A program made the position numbers and the translations under genes. Positions 45,488 to 56,420 of a stretch of 64,000 nt of DNA are shown piece by piece. Numbering within the stretch: position 1 is the stretch's first letter; each line of letters starts with the position of its first letter. Source of the stretch: Aliivibrio sp. S4MY1 (lineage in GTDB: Bacteria; Pseudomonadota; Gammaproteobacteria; Enterobacterales; Vibrionaceae); contig NZ_JARACP010000017.1 of the NCBI RefSeq assembly GCF_028765545.1, forward strand, positions 1 through 64,000, written 5' to 3'. The notes beneath the pieces were generated by a model, which saw only the letters and a list, made by a program, of their open reading frames with translations, made no database searches and had not been told where the DNA came from.

Positions 45488-47176
45488 TTATTCAGATAGC
45501 ATGGGTAAATCTAAGCCTTGCTCTTTGGCACAATTGATCGCGATGTCATAGCCTGCATCCGCATGACGCATAACACCAGTGGCAGGATCATTGTGAAGTA
45601 CTCGACTAACACGCTCAGCGGCATCATCACTGCCATCACACACGATCACCATGCCTGAATGTTGAGAGAACCCCATACCCACACCACCGCCGTGATGCAG
45701 AGATACCCAAGTCGCACCCGAAGCCGTGTTTAGTAAGGCATTTAATAGTGGCCAATCAGATACTGCGTCAGAGCCATCCATCATGCCTTCGGTTTCACGG
45801 TTTGGACTGGCAACCGAGCCTGAATCAAGATGATCTCGACCAATGACAATCGGTGCTTTTAGCTCTCCATTTTTTACCATTTCATTAAAGGCTTTACCGA
45901 GACGTGCACGATCTTTTAAGCCAACCCAACAAATACGTGCAGGTAATCCTTGGAATTGAATACGCTCTCGCGCCATATCAAGCCAGTTGTGCAGATGTGG
46001 ATTATCTGGAATGAGTTCTTTTACTTTTTGATCGGTCTTATAGATGTCTTCTGGATCGCCAGAAAGGGCAGCCCAACGGAAAGGACCAATCCCTTCACAA
46101 AATAGCGGACGAATATAAGCAGGTACAAAACCCGGAAAATCAAAGGCATTGGCGATACCTTCTTCTAAGGCCATTTGACGAATATTATTACCGTAATCGA
46201 CAGTTGCAGAGCCTGATTTTTGTAAATCCAGCATAGCTTGAACTTGAATTGCCATTGATTTTTTAGCCGCTGATACGACTACTGATTCATCTTTTAAACG
46301 CATTTCAGCAGCATGCTCCATTGACCACCCCTGAGGAAGATAGCCGTTGAGAGGATCGTGCGCTGAGGTTTGATCGGTTGTTACATCAGGCACAATACCG
46401 CGTTGAACAATTTCTGCGTAAACATCAGCGGCATTACCGAGTAAACCCACTGAAATTGGTGTTCCTGTTTGTTTTGCATCTTCAATAATGGCAAGGGCTT
46501 CATCTAATGTGGTGGCTTTACGGTCGACATAACCAGTGCGGAGTCGATAATCGATACGAGATTCATCACATTCAATCGCAAGCATAGAAAAACCAGCCAT
46601 GGTTGCTGCAAGAGGTTGAGCCCCACCCATGCCACCAAGCCCACCAGTTAGCACCCAGCGACCTTGAGCCTTGCCATCAAAATGCTGTTTTGCCATTGCA
46701 ATAAAGGTTTCATAGGTTCCTTGAACAATGCCTTGAGAGCCAATGTATATCCAACTGCCAGCGGTCATTTGACCATACATCATTAACCCTTGTTTATCTA
46801 ACTCGTTAAAGTGTTCCCAATTGGCCCAGTGAGGAACCAAATTTGAATTAGCAATTAACACGCGTGGTGCATTAGTGTGAGTTTTAAATACACCAACGGG
46901 TTTGCCTGATTGCACTATTAAGGTTTCATCATCTTCAAGGCGAGTAAGCACTTCGACAATCTTGTCATAGCATTGCCAATTTCGTGCAGCACGACCAATG
47001 CCACCATAAACCACTAACGCATGTGGGTGTTCAGCTACATCTGGATGTAAGTTATTCATTAACATACGAAGTGGGGCTTCGGTTAGCCAAGATTTAGCAG
47101 TGAGTTTTGTACCTGTTGGGGCAATAATAGTACGAGTCTCATCCAATCTAGGGTTAGATGGCGATGCATGTGTCAT
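45488..47176 (-). CDS. hutU: Urocanate hydratase
   Basis: 562 aa. It converts urocanate to imidazolonepropionate with tightly bound NAD+. Typical segments are [23 protein letters not shown] in the NAD region near residue 177, T-D-Q-T-S-A-H-D-P and [15 protein letters not shown] lies 8 nt before the ATG. Second enzyme of the pathway. Confidence 0.98.
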   Translation of the reverse strand: MTHASPSNPRLDETRTIIAPTGTKLTAKSWLTEAPLRMLMNNLHPDVAEHPHALVVYGGIGRAARNWQCYDKIVEVLTRLEDDETLIVQSGKPVGVFKTHTNAPRVLIANSNLVPHWANWEHFNELDKQGLMMYGQMTAGSWIYIGSQGIVQGTYETFIAMAKQHFDGKAQGRWVLTGGLGGMGGAQPLAATMAGFSMLAIECDESRIDYRLRTGYVDRKATTLDEALAIIEDAKQTGTPISVGLLGNAADVYAEIVQRGIVPDVTTDQTSAHDPLNGYLPQGWSMEHAAEMRLKDESVVVSAAKKSMAIQVQAMLDLQKSGSATVDYGNNIRQMALEEGIANAFDFPGFVPAYIRPLFCEGIGPFRWAALSGDPEDIYKTDQKVKELIPDNPHLHNWLDMARERIQFQGLPARICWVGLKDRARLGKAFNEMVKNGELKAPIVIGRDHLDSGSVASPNRETEGMMDGSDAVSDWPLLNALLNTASGATWVSLHHGGGVGMGFSQHSGMVIVCDGSDDAAERVSRVLHNDPATGVMRHADAGYDIAINCAKEQGLDLPMLSE

Positions 47177-47264
47177 TGTTGCTCTCCTTGCGAGTTAATA
47201 GTATTGGTGACTGTTTTTTAACATTAAAAGTGCTTGTGAATTACTAGCTCTGAAAATAAAAGCA

Positions 47265-48296
47265 TTACGCTTTCATTCCATGAGCAATGGTCCAAGCGAG
47301 TCTTGCAGCTAAGCGTGCTGTTTGATTATCAATATCAAAATTAGGGTTAAACTCAGCCATATCAGCCAAGAGCAATTTGGAAATACCTTGGGGGTTTTTC
47401 GCTGCCAAAATATCAAAAATAAGGGTTTCAATGATCTCAAGAGGGACACCTCGAACTGCAGGTGCACTCACTCCTGGAGCAACTGATGCCGGAAAAACAT
47501 CAATATCTATCGTGAGATAAAGGTAGTCATTTTGGTCAATAAAGTGAGATAAGTCTTGTTGAATTAATGGCAAGTTAGCATGTGTCATTTCTGTATCATC
47601 AAAATAAAGTACACTCAGATCATCCGCTTTTTGGTAAAGAGCTTGAGTATTACTGCCTCGGTTTAATCCTAAGCAGGCATAATTAAATGGCCATCCATTC
47701 GCTTCACAATATTGAGAAATTTGATGAAAGGGAGTGCCTGAACTACCAAACTGTTGTTCTGTTGATTCTTCAGATAAGTGTTCTTTTTGTGGTGGATTTC
47801 GTAGATCAAAATGTGCATCAAAGTTAATGATTCCAATGCGTGGTGGTGTTTTTTGTTGGTTTGATTCAGTGATACTTTTTAAATGACGCGCAATGCCTTG
47901 AAAGGAGCCCCATGCAATTTCGTGACCGCCACCAAAAACAATCACTTGGTTATGGTTAGCAAGGGCTTGTTCAACATTATCACCAAGCTGGTGCTGTGCT
48001 AATTCAAGATCAGCATCATCACAACAGGTATCCCCCCCATCAAAAACAGCTTTATTATGATGCCAAGCTAAATTGGATAAGGCGCGTCGAATGATTTGTG
48101 GAGCAGAATAAGCACCAATACGGCCTTTATTGCGATAAACTCCTTCATCGCAAGCAAAACCAAGCAACACGATCCCATTCATACTTGAACTTGTCGCTTC
48201 ACTGATTTTTTGATGCCAACGCAAACCGAGTTCACCATCTTCAAGATCGACTCTGCCTGTCCAACTTGTCATGTCGATTAAGGTATTATTTTTCAT
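47265..48296 (-). CDS. hutG: Formimidoylglutamase
   Basis: 343 aa from the ATG at 48296, which has AAGGA 5 nt upstream; the earlier ATG at 48326 lies in hutI and lacks a site. It is an arginase-fold Mn enzyme splitting N-formimidoyl-glutamate to glutamate and formamide. Metal motifs are G-G-G-H-E, N-F-D-A-H-F-D and D-I-D-V-F-P. It overlaps the end of hutI by 11 nt. Confidence 0.95.
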   Translation of the reverse strand: MKNNTLIDMTSWTGRVDLEDGELGLRWHQKISEATSSSMNGIVLLGFACDEGVYRNKGRIGAYSAPQIIRRALSNLAWHHNKAVFDGGDTCCDDADLELAQHQLGDNVEQALANHNQVIVFGGGHEIAWGSFQGIARHLKSITESNQQKTPPRIGIINFDAHFDLRNPPQKEHLSEESTEQQFGSSGTPFHQISQYCEANGWPFNYACLGLNRGSNTQALYQKADDLSVLYFDDTEMTHANLPLIQQDLSHFIDQNDYLYLTIDIDVFPASVAPGVSAPAVRGVPLEIIETLIFDILAAKNPQGISKLLLADMAEFNPNFDIDNQTARLAARLAWTIAHGMKA

Positions 48297-49527
48297 AAGT
48301 TTCCTTAGTATAAAAAACGTTACCATTAATCACTCGAGCAATAAGATCGGGAACACCTAATCGATAGGAGAGTTCAGCAGGAGAGTCCAATTGCCAAAGT
48401 GCAAAGTCAGCATCCATGCCCACTTCAATCGTTCCGCGTGAGTCTTGCAATCCAAGTGCTTGGGCTGCATTACAAGTCACCCCCCGTAAGGATTCTTCAG
48501 GTGTTAATTTAAATAAAGTACAAGCCATGTTCATCATGGTTCGAAGCGAAGCTATAGGTGACGTACCGGGGTTGAAATCGGTGGCAATAGCCATTGGAAC
48601 GCGATACTTACGCAGTAATTCAATCGGTGGGAGTTTGGTTTCTCGTAAGAAATAAAAGGCACCAGGTAAAAGAGTAGCTACGGTATTATTCTGTGCTAAT
48701 ACTTTGACCCCATCTTCATCAAGGTATTCAATATGATCCACTGAGGAAGCGCCCATTGAAGCAGCTAATGCACTGCCGCCAAGATTCGATAACTGCTCAG
48801 TATGACCTTTAATTTTTAGACCATGCTCTAATGCAGCATTGAATACATGTTCGCACTGTGTAGTAGAAAACCCAATCCCTTCACAAAAGACATCAACATG
48901 ATCTGCCAATTTTTGTTTGGCAACATGAGGAATAATTGTGTCACAAATTAAGCTAATGTAATCATCAGGACGATCTTTATATTCAGGAGGAAGGGCATGT
49001 GCAGCAAGCAATGTGGTAGAGACTTTTATATCTGGTAATTCAGCAATACGTTTGGCGACTCGGAGCATTTTGATTTCATCATCAAGCGTTAAGCCATAAC
49101 CTGATTTAATCTCAATAGTAGTGACGCCGTCACGTTTTAGGCCTTCTAAGCGTTGAATGCCTAAGTGATAAAGTTCATCTTCTGTTGCTTCACGAGTGGC
49201 ATATACGGTAGATAAAATCCCTCCACCTTGCTTTGCGATCTCTTCGTATGGAACGCCTTGTAAGCGTTGCTCAAACTCATTGGCTCTATTGCCTGCAAAG
49301 ATAAGGTGGGTATGGCAATCAATTAAACCGGGAGTGACTAAAGCATGGCCACAATCAATCACGTCTGGATGACCATGAAATATGTCAGAGCAAGCAGGAC
49401 CAACATACTCAATTTTGCCATTAGTTATACCAATCATCGTGTTTTTTATTACTTGATAGCCGTTATTTTGGGCAGATAGATCTGTTGTCATTGTGACGAG
49501 TTTAAGATTGGTAAAAATTCTATCCAT
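48286..49527 (-). CDS. hutI: Imidazolonepropionase
   Basis: 413 aa from the ATG at 49527 ([13 protein letters not shown]); a longer frame from 49575 has no ribosome binding site and is less like the family. It is an amidohydrolase that opens the imidazolone ring. The metal motif D-C-H-T-H-L-I-F and A-T-D-F-N-P-G-T-S are present. It is the first gene of the hut operon, so the promoter must lie in the 282-bp gap to the divergent methyltransferase. A hut repressor gene is not in the window. Confidence 0.96.
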   Translation of the reverse strand: MDRIFTNLKLVTMTTDLSAQNNGYQVIKNTMIGITNGKIEYVGPACSDIFHGHPDVIDCGHALVTPGLIDCHTHLIFAGNRANEFEQRLQGVPYEEIAKQGGGILSTVYATREATEDELYHLGIQRLEGLKRDGVTTIEIKSGYGLTLDDEIKMLRVAKRIAELPDIKVSTTLLAAHALPPEYKDRPDDYISLICDTIIPHVAKQKLADHVDVFCEGIGFSTTQCEHVFNAALEHGLKIKGHTEQLSNLGGSALAASMGASSVDHIEYLDEDGVKVLAQNNTVATLLPGAFYFLRETKLPPIELLRKYRVPMAIATDFNPGTSPIASLRTMMNMACTLFKLTPEESLRGVTCNAAQALGLQDSRGTIEVGMDADFALWQLDSPAELSYRLGVPDLIARVINGNVFYTKETYEK

Positions 49528-49745
49528 GATTATTTGCCTATATAAATTAGCGGACAAGTTAATATGTATATTCAAATAGATAATCTTTTTTATAGGTTAA
49601 AGCAAGGTAGAGTGTAATGGAGTTGTGATCAAAAGAGTAATTATTGACTATTAAACATCCAATTCTGAGAGGATATGACGGATGAGAGCGATTTGAATAA
49701 TTTAATACTATTTTACAGAGTAGCTAACGATAAGTAGATGAAAAC

Positions 49746-49784
49746 TAGAATTATCAGGAGTACACTTCAAACTGTATAATTCTA
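49746..49784. repeat. Inverted repeat in the hutI / methyltransferase gap
   Basis: TAGAATTAT and ATAATTCTA are exact complements separated by 21 bp, 26 bp before the methyltransferase start. The arrangement suits a dimeric regulator, but no known consensus is recognised. Confidence 0.45.
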
Positions 49785-49809
49785 AGAATAAAAATGGTTA
49801 AAACAACAT

Positions 49810-50430
49810 ATGCACTTATTAGATAGATTGAGTATTCGTCTTTATCATGATGAAAGACTGAAACAATATGCAGGTGATCATGCGAGATCATTAGGTTGGA
49901 ATTCGACTGAATCTCAATTTCTACGTTTTAAAACCATCGCTCAAGCCGTTAATTTTGATGGTAAACGAGTATTAGATTTAGGTTGTGGTTATGGTGATTT
50001 TAAAACCTTTCTTGATATGAGTTGTTGTGTAGAGTCCTATACCGGTGTTGATCAGCAGGGGAGTTTTATTAAACAAGCAAAGAAACACTTTGAACATCAA
50101 CATAATTGTGCGTTTATTAAAGGGGATTTTTCAGCAACTAAGCTACCAACGGCGGATATCGTGGTGGCAAGTGGTTCTCTTAATTATCGAGCTCGTAATA
50201 AAACCTATCATGCAAAGGTGATTAGAGCCATGTATGAGAAGGCTGAAGAGGCCGTTGTCTTCAATTTATTAAACCACCATCATTTTAAAGAAACCAATTT
50301 ACTAGAAGCACATGACCCGCAGCAGGTTCTTAATTATTGTTTAAGCTTGTGTCCTAATTGTGAATTGATAGATGACTATGCAGATGAAGATTTTACAATC
50401 GTGATGTATAGTACCAATTGTAGTAAATAA
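49810..50430 (+). CDS. Class I SAM-dependent methyltransferase
   Basis: 206 aa. Motif I V-L-D-L-G-C-G-Y-G-D-F near residue 55, the acidic ribose contact G-V-D-Q near 79, and G-D-F-S followed by D-I-V-V-A-S-G-S motif IV. Substrate unknown; small metabolite or lipid carrier methyltransferases share this plan. Transcribed alone, divergent from hutI. Confidence 0.8.
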   Translation: MHLLDRLSIRLYHDERLKQYAGDHARSLGWNSTESQFLRFKTIAQAVNFDGKRVLDLGCGYGDFKTFLDMSCCVESYTGVDQQGSFIKQAKKHFEHQHNCAFIKGDFSATKLPTADIVVASGSLNYRARNKTYHAKVIRAMYEKAEEAVVFNLLNHHHFKETNLLEAHDPQQVLNYCLSLCPNCELIDDYADEDFTIVMYSTNCSK

Positions 50431-50588
50431 CTGATCATTCTAGCTGGTTAAAATACTCGATAACTGCGTTGAAATTTTTGATTGTAGAATAACCTACTTA
50501 TCGAAACTATTTGTCGAAAAGTGCCGCCTTGTTCTCAAGCATTTTTCCTGCGCTATTTCTGATCACTTGCTTACTGTGATTGGTATAA
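50431..50588. repeat. Probable dispersed Vibrionaceae intergenic repeat
   Basis: A gene-free stretch with TGATCA near each end (CTGATCATTCTAG and CTGATCACTTGC) and the terminal GTGATTGGTAT that also appears, inverted, at 7971. It contains TTCTCAAGCATTTTTCCTGCGC and TTTGTCGAAAAGTG segments of the kind found repeatedly between genes in this family of bacteria. Its copy number cannot be seen from this window. Confidence 0.5.
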
Positions 50589-50620
50589 ATTAAGTTAGAT
50601 TTATCGACAGTTAGAAACAA

Positions 50621-50651
50621 AAAATGGCGGTTCAAAGTGAACCGCCATTTT
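50621..50651. terminator. Bidirectional terminator after the FKBP gene
   Basis: AAAATGGCGGTTC and GAACCGCCATTTT form a perfect 13-bp stem with a 5-nt loop. Confidence 0.92.
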
Positions 50652-50687
50652 CATTATATGATATTGAATTTTTAAGCTGATAAATGA

Positions 50688-51161
50688 TTATTTAAAATCT
50701 AACAGTTCAACTTCAAAAATTAATACAGAACCCGGTTGGATAGAGCCTGCTGAACGATTACCGTAAGCTAAATCGTTAGGGATAAAGAAACGCATCTTTT
50801 GGCCAACAACCATTAATTGAACGCCTTCAGTCCAACCTTTGATTACTTGATTTAAACCAAACTCAATTGGCTCACCACGCTCAACTGAGCTATCAAATAC
50901 GTTTCCATCGATAGTCGTACCGTGGTAATGAACTTTAACTTTGCTCTTTGCTGTAGGGTGCTCTGTGCCTGTACCTTCCTCAAGTACTAGGTATTGAAGA
51001 CCAGAAGCGGTAGTTTGAACGCCTTCTTTCGTTGCATTTTCTGCTAAGAAAGCCTTACCAAGTTCGATATTGGCTTTTGCTGCTTTTGGATTGTTTACAA
51101 AGTGCTGAAACAGCATGTAACCAAGAACGATAATAGCAAGGGTGATGATAATTTTAGACAC
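50688..51161 (-). CDS. FKBP-type peptidyl-prolyl isomerase
   Basis: 157 aa. An N-terminal hydrophobic helix (ITLAIIVLGYMLFQHF) probably anchors it in the inner membrane. The FKBP domain (about 55-157) has the V-H-Y-H-G-T, F-D-S-S, V-I-K-G-W-T-E-G and L-A-Y-G motifs. It assists folding of proline-containing proteins in the periplasm. The DsbA-like gene 70 bp upstream in the same direction also serves envelope protein folding. Confidence 0.9.
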   Translation of the reverse strand: MSKIIITLAIIVLGYMLFQHFVNNPKAAKANIELGKAFLAENATKEGVQTTASGLQYLVLEEGTGTEHPTAKSKVKVHYHGTTIDGNVFDSSVERGEPIEFGLNQVIKGWTEGVQLMVVGQKMRFFIPNDLAYGNRSAGSIQPGSVLIFEVELLDFK

Positions 51162-51231
51162 ATTATTTCCTTATATTAAGACACCAATTTAATGAGTATG
51201 ATTTATTCATATGTATACTCATACGAATGAA

Positions 51232-51855
51232 TTATTTTTCTAATAAGTAATGGATAGTTTCAGCTATTTTCTTAGGATCATCATGACCACCAATTAATAC
51301 GTTGTATTTACCGTTAACCACAAAAGTAGGAACAGAGCTAATACCTGATTGCTCAGAAAGCAGTTTAGCAGTATCTACTTTTTGAATAAGAATATCACGT
51401 TGCTCTTCATTAAATTCGTAAGGGCTTGTCAGGCCACGAGAGGTAAACGCTTTAGAATATGCTTCTTGTTGCTCTGTTAATGTTGTACCTTCACCCATTT
51501 GAGTTGCTGCAAATAAGTCTTCCATAAACGCATGATCTGGCGTGCCATCTACTTGCATTTCTGCAGCGTAGTAGAACATAGCAGCAACATGTGCTGATTG
51601 GTTAAATGTAATGTGCATTTTGCCGATGTCAGTACCTGCTTCTTGGCTAATTACAGGTAAGAAGTTTTCCATGTTACGGCAGTGACCGCAAGATAAGGCA
51701 AATACTTCAGTTACTGGTGCTAATGAGTCGTTTTGTAAAGTCGTTGAAAGTACTTCGTATTGAACGCCTTCTTTTGGCTCGTTAGTGTCACCACAAGCTG
51801 TAAGAAAAAGGGCTGAAGAAAGGACAAGCAATAATGGTTTGATGATAGATTTCAT
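51232..51855 (-). CDS. DsbA-like thiol:disulfide oxidoreductase lipoprotein
   Basis: 207 aa from the ATG at 51855; an ATG at 51867 is less well placed. The signal peptide ends in L-F-L-T-A-C, a lipobox, so the mature protein is membrane-anchored. The thioredoxin fold has the active site C-G-H-C (in S-C-G-H-C-R-N) and the cis-Pro loop S-V-P-T-F. The DsbA-type helical insert lies between. It would introduce or shuffle disulfides in the periplasm. It is distinct from the usual soluble DsbA because of the lipid anchor. Confidence 0.88.
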   Translation of the reverse strand: MKSIIKPLLLVLSSALFLTACGDTNEPKEGVQYEVLSTTLQNDSLAPVTEVFALSCGHCRNMENFLPVISQEAGTDIGKMHITFNQSAHVAAMFYYAAEMQVDGTPDHAFMEDLFAATQMGEGTTLTEQQEAYSKAFTSRGLTSPYEFNEEQRDILIQKVDTAKLLSEQSGISSVPTFVVNGKYNVLIGGHDDPKKIAETIHYLLEK

Positions 51856-51916
51856 GTTGATTCTCATTGATTATGATTTCGAATGAAAATAGCATGAAAT
51901 GAAGTAAGTAGAAATA

Positions 51917-51950
51917 AAATAGGACAACAAATGTTGTCCTATTTAGTAAA
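51917..51950 (-). terminator. Terminator after csiV
   Basis: AAATAGGACAAC and GTTGTCCTATTT form a 12-bp stem with a 4-nt loop; on the minus strand it is followed by TATTT. Confidence 0.85.
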
Positions 51951-51972
51951 ACTATGTAAAGAAATTACGGCG

Positions 51973-52860
51973 TTACACTTTACGCACTTGGATGATCATA
52001 CCCATTAATGGATGATCAATATAGTGAGTTTCACCACTTCGCATCTTACGTTTTTCTTCCATACGATAAGATTTTAAAAATTCTTTAACTTCAGTTTCTG
52101 GTGTTACATCTTCTAAGTGACCCAACTGAACATCCGCATTTGGATCTTCAATTAGGACAGCGTTAGTTTCAGTGGTATCACCTTGAATGTCAGAGTCATT
52201 AGAAGAAATTGTTTCAGTCATCATTTCTTCTTTATCTGCTGTTGGTGTATTAACGATAAATTCGTGTTGTCCAGGAACCTTAAGATCTAAAATCGTATTT
52301 ACGTATAGGTAATGCTGAACGTAAACCTGCATTGTGCCATCTAATTCAAGAAGAGGGCCTGAAGATGACGTTGCTGCCGTTGTATCAGCTTCAAGAGTAT
52401 CTGTGTCTTCAATAAGCGCTGGTTTTGGTGCATCTAAAGGAACTAGTGATAAATCAGCGTTTGCATCTTCAATAGTTCGGCCATCTGCAACAAAGCGATC
52501 AGAAAAATCTTGGCCTGCTTGAATGTGGAAAATAGGAGAACGAGAAGCTCCAGAATCCCCTTGGCGCCAAGCAACATGTACTAATGGCTTAAATCCAGCG
52601 TGATTTTGCAGTTTAGTATAAGCTTCATTTAATTTGTAGTAACCAGAAGGAAGTAGCGATGCACCATTACTGCTCATCATTTTTTTATCGCGGTATGAGA
52701 AAGCACGATCTAAATTGATAGGCGCAAGAATATCAGGCCAAGATTCTTGATAAGAAGATGGCTCAACATTGCGCTTAAAAATGATGACTTCGACGTCAAA
52801 TTGACGAGCAAAAGAAGGCCAACTTGCTAGTAAAATTAACGCATAAATTATTTTTTTCAT
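51973..52860 (-). CDS. csiV: CsiV-like peptidoglycan-binding protein
   Basis: 295 aa. A signal peptide ends at S-F-A-R (residue 19). The family start Q-F-D-V-E-V-I-I-F-K-R, a variable acidic middle, and the C-terminal H-Y-I-D-H-P-L-M-G-M-I-I-Q-V agree with CsiV. In V. cholerae CsiV is required by the LpoA-PBP1a peptidoglycan synthase when cells meet D-amino acids. GGAG lies 6 nt before the start. It is directly downstream of mfd, as in V. cholerae. Confidence 0.85.
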   Translation of the reverse strand: MKKIIYALILLASWPSFARQFDVEVIIFKRNVEPSSYQESWPDILAPINLDRAFSYRDKKMMSSNGASLLPSGYYKLNEAYTKLQNHAGFKPLVHVAWRQGDSGASRSPIFHIQAGQDFSDRFVADGRTIEDANADLSLVPLDAPKPALIEDTDTLEADTTAATSSSGPLLELDGTMQVYVQHYLYVNTILDLKVPGQHEFIVNTPTADKEEMMTETISSNDSDIQGDTTETNAVLIEDPNADVQLGHLEDVTPETEVKEFLKSYRMEEKRKMRSGETHYIDHPLMGMIIQVRKV

Positions 52861-52949
52861 TCAAACTCCAGTGAGATGGTTCTATAAAGTCTTAGTTATC
52901 CATAACTAAGACTAAACATTAGTACTTTCTTATTATGTAAATCTAATAG

Positions 52950-55900
52950 TTAGATTCTATTTTCGTAAAACAATTTGAGCAAGCCCATTACGTATTTAAT
53001 TCGCACTTGTCTCTCAGTTAAGTCTTTTATAAATTTAACCTTTGTTGGTCCATCTAACGCAAAACCTGTTGGATCTTTTTGTAATAATGACACAAGGAAC
53101 ATAGGGTTTATGTCAGCGGTAGGTTCAAATTCAATGTAACCGCCATTTCCGTGAGCTTCTAATTTCTTCACTTTCAATGATGCTGCTAACATTTTAACTT
53201 CAGAACTGATTAATAATGTTTGAGCCGCTTCAGGTAATGAACCAAAGCGATCAATGATTTCTACTTTAAGTTCATCTAATTCACCATTGTCTGAAACGCT
53301 TGCAATGCGTTTGTAGAGAGATAAGCGGGTATTTACATCTGGAATATAATCTTCGGGAATTAATGCTGGTAGGCGAAGTTCGACTTCTGTTTGTTCACGC
53401 AATAAATCATCTAACGATGGTTCTTTACCTTCTTTTAATGCTTCAACTGCTTGCTCAAGCATTTCCATATAGAGAGTAAAACCAACGGATTGAATTTGGC
53501 CACTTTGACCATCACCCAATAATTCACCCGCTCCACGGATCTCTAAATCGTGAGTTGCAAGAGTAAAACCTGCTCCTAAATCTTCCAGAGAAGCTATCGC
53601 ATCCAAACGTTTTCTTGCATCTTTACTTAATGCTTTTGGATGTGGTGTCAGTAAATAGGCGTAAGCTTGGTGGTGTGAACGGCCAACACGACCACGTAAT
53701 TGGTGTAATTGAGCTAAACCAAGCTTATCAGCACGATCCATGATAATAGTGTTGGCAGTTGGAACATCAATACCGGTTTCAATAATCGTTGTACATACAA
53801 GTACATTGAAACGTTGGTGATAAAAGTCACCCATGATGCGTTCTAATTCTCGCTCGCGCATTTGACCATGAGCCAAGGTAACACGCGCTTCTGGGATCAG
53901 TTTTTCAATCTCTTCAGCTGCGTTCTGAATAGTTTCTACATTGTTGTGCAGAACATACACTTGGCCGCCACGTTTGATCTCACGAAGAATCGCTTCTTTG
54001 ATAACATCATCGGCTTTTTCACGAACAAAAGTCTTAATTGCTAATCGACGAGCAGGTGGTGTTGCAATGATTGATAAATCGCGCATGCCACTCATCGCCA
54101 TATTCAGCGTTCTTGGAATTGGCGTTGCGGTTAACGTTAGAATATCTACGTCTGAGCGCATCGCTTTTACTTTTTCTTTTTGACGGACACCAAAGCGATG
54201 TTCTTCATCTACGATCAGTAAACCAAGATCTTCAAATTTAATGCTGTCTTGTAGTAATTTATGAGTACCGATTAGGATATCTACTTTGCCTTCAGCAGTA
54301 GCCGCTAAAATTTCTTTTTGCTCTTTGGCTGATTTAAAGCGAGACAGAACTTCCACTCGTATTGGGAAGTTAGCAAAACGGTCGCGGAAATTCTCAAAAT
54401 GCTGCTGAGCAAGTAGGGTCGTTGGAACTAATACTGCCACTTGTTTTTCATTGTGTGTTGCTAAAAATGCAGCACGCATTGCGACTTCTGTCTTACCAAA
54501 GCCCACATCACCACATACTAGGCGATCCATGGCTTTAGCTTGACACATATCGGATAACACATCGTTAATGGCGATTTCTTGGTCATGCGTTTCTTCAAAC
54601 GGGAAACTGGCTCTAAAATCGGCGTAAGCGTCGCGATCTTGTTTAAAAGAAAAGCCCGGTTTAATTGCGCGTTTAGCGTAAACATCAAGCAGTTCTGCGG
54701 CAACATCTCGTACTTTTTCTGCTGCTTTACGGCGTGCTTTACTCCATGCGTCACTGCCTAATTTACTGATTGGTGCTGTCTCATCTGCACCTGCAGAATA
54801 GCGACTGATCAGGTTTAACGATGAAACAGGAACATACAGTTTTGTTTCGTTTAGGTATTCCAACATCATGTATTCGGCTGGCATATCACCAACGTCTAAC
54901 GTTTGAAGCCCCATGTAACGTCCAATACCGTGATCAATGTGAACCACTGGCTGACCAATTTTTAGTTCAGCAAGGTTGCGGATTAAGGTGTTGCTGTTAA
55001 TTGATTTATTGTCACCGCGGCGGCGACGTTGTATTACTCGCTCACCTAATAAGTCACTTTCACAGATAAAAGCAACGCATGGATTTTGAAGAATAAAGCC
55101 TCGTTCAGCAGAACCAATCACTAACGTTGCTTTATTTTTATGTCCAACGGCGTCTTTCATTGAATCACAAATGGCAGGTTTTAATTTAATACGTGCTAAT
55201 AATTCAAGAAGGGCTTCACGACGACCTTCAGATTCAACAGAGAAAATAACCTGGCCACTGAATTTCTCATAAAATTGACGAAACTGTGCAAATGGTTCTT
55301 TATTTTGGTGCTGAATTGCAATTTCTGGAAGTTCTAATAAATCAGGATTAAAACGCCCAGCTTTTTCAATCTCTGGTTCTTTTGCCAGTTTTACACGCGG
55401 ATATTGTTTGAATAAGCCAAACATATCAGAGGTATTTAACCAAAGTTCATTTACCGGCAACAGCGGACGAAGTGGATCAACTCGACGTTGATCGTAACGG
55501 TACTCGGCATCGGCCAAGAAATCATTGGCTGCTTTTTCTATATCACCAATAGTAACCAGTAATGTGTTATCTGGTAGGTAGTCGAACAACGTTTCGGTTT
55601 CATCAAAAAACAGTGGTTGCCAGTACTCAATACCTGCAGGCCAAGCGCCTTTACTGATTTGTTGATAAACAGACTCTGGCTCACGGCGAGCATCAAAGCG
55701 TTGACGCCAGCGAATACGGAAATCTTCTATCGCGACATCATCGGTTGGGAATTCATGAGCAGGAAGTAGGTTTATGGATTTTACTTCTTCAATCGTACGT
55801 TGGTTTTCAGGATCAAACTGACGAATGGTGTCAATTTCATCATCGAAAAAATCAATACGGTAAGGATGCGCATTACCCATTGGGAATAAATCAAGAATAG

Positions 55901-56405
55901 AACCACGGCTAGCATATTCACCGTGGCTCATGACTTGGTCAACGTGTAAGTAACCGGATTTCTCTAGCTGCAATTTTAGCTTATCAAACGATAGGCGATC
56001 ACCTACCTTTACGACTAATGCATGCTTGTGCAGAAAAGATTGCGGTGATTGACGCTGTAATAAGGTACTAACAGGAACAATTAGCGTGCCATTTTTTTGC
56101 TGAGGCAAATGATATAGGCGCGATAAACGGTCAGAAATAATATCCTGATGCGGAGAAAAACTGTCGTAAGGAAGGGTTTCCCAATCAGGAAAAACCTCTA
56201 CTGAACGTTGGCTAAATTGGTTGATTTCATTTTGTAAACGAAATGCCAACTGCGGTTCAGTAACCGTAACCACGACAGGGCCAGTGTGTTGTTGCTCAAT
56301 CTCTGCAATCGCAAGCGCTAGAGAAGAGCCCGTAAGATTACCAATTGAGCGTGTATCATTGGCTTTGGTTGGTAACGGTAATGACAGTAAGTTTTTTATA
56401 GGCAT
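52950..56405 (-). CDS. mfd: Transcription-repair coupling factor
   Basis: 1151 aa, normal length. It removes stalled RNA polymerase from DNA lesions and recruits UvrA. UvrB-like N-terminal domains (about 1-340), the polymerase-binding CarD-like domain near 470-550 (V-V-H-I-D-H-G-I-G-R-Y), a RecG-like translocase with Walker A G-D-V-G-F-G-K-T-E and D-E-E-H box, and the C-terminal TRCF domain are in order. It follows the PilZ gene by 15 bp and precedes csiV by 89 bp. Confidence 0.97.
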   Translation of the reverse strand: MPIKNLLSLPLPTKANDTRSIGNLTGSSLALAIAEIEQQHTGPVVVTVTEPQLAFRLQNEINQFSQRSVEVFPDWETLPYDSFSPHQDIISDRLSRLYHLPQQKNGTLIVPVSTLLQRQSPQSFLHKHALVVKVGDRLSFDKLKLQLEKSGYLHVDQVMSHGEYASRGSILDLFPMGNAHPYRIDFFDDEIDTIRQFDPENQRTIEEVKSINLLPAHEFPTDDVAIEDFRIRWRQRFDARREPESVYQQISKGAWPAGIEYWQPLFFDETETLFDYLPDNTLLVTIGDIEKAANDFLADAEYRYDQRRVDPLRPLLPVNELWLNTSDMFGLFKQYPRVKLAKEPEIEKAGRFNPDLLELPEIAIQHQNKEPFAQFRQFYEKFSGQVIFSVESEGRREALLELLARIKLKPAICDSMKDAVGHKNKATLVIGSAERGFILQNPCVAFICESDLLGERVIQRRRRGDNKSINSNTLIRNLAELKIGQPVVHIDHGIGRYMGLQTLDVGDMPAEYMMLEYLNETKLYVPVSSLNLISRYSAGADETAPISKLGSDAWSKARRKAAEKVRDVAAELLDVYAKRAIKPGFSFKQDRDAYADFRASFPFEETHDQEIAINDVLSDMCQAKAMDRLVCGDVGFGKTEVAMRAAFLATHNEKQVAVLVPTTLLAQQHFENFRDRFANFPIRVEVLSRFKSAKEQKEILAATAEGKVDILIGTHKLLQDSIKFEDLGLLIVDEEHRFGVRQKEKVKAMRSDVDILTLTATPIPRTLNMAMSGMRDLSIIATPPARRLAIKTFVREKADDVIKEAILREIKRGGQVYVLHNNVETIQNAAEEIEKLIPEARVTLAHGQMRERELERIMGDFYHQRFNVLVCTTIIETGIDVPTANTIIMDRADKLGLAQLHQLRGRVGRSHHQAYAYLLTPHPKALSKDARKRLDAIASLEDLGAGFTLATHDLEIRGAGELLGDGQSGQIQSVGFTLYMEMLEQAVEALKEGKEPSLDDLLREQTEVELRLPALIPEDYIPDVNTRLSLYKRIASVSDNGELDELKVEIIDRFGSLPEAAQTLLISSEVKMLAASLKVKKLEAHGNGGYIEFEPTADINPMFLVSLLQKDPTGFALDGPTKVKFIKDLTERQVRIKYVMGLLKLFYENRI

Positions 56406-56420
56406 CAGGATATTCAGTTA

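Noticed and set aside
48297-48326. Longer hutG start at 48326
   Set aside because: It lies within hutI without a ribosome binding site, while the ATG at 48296 has AAGGA at good distance.
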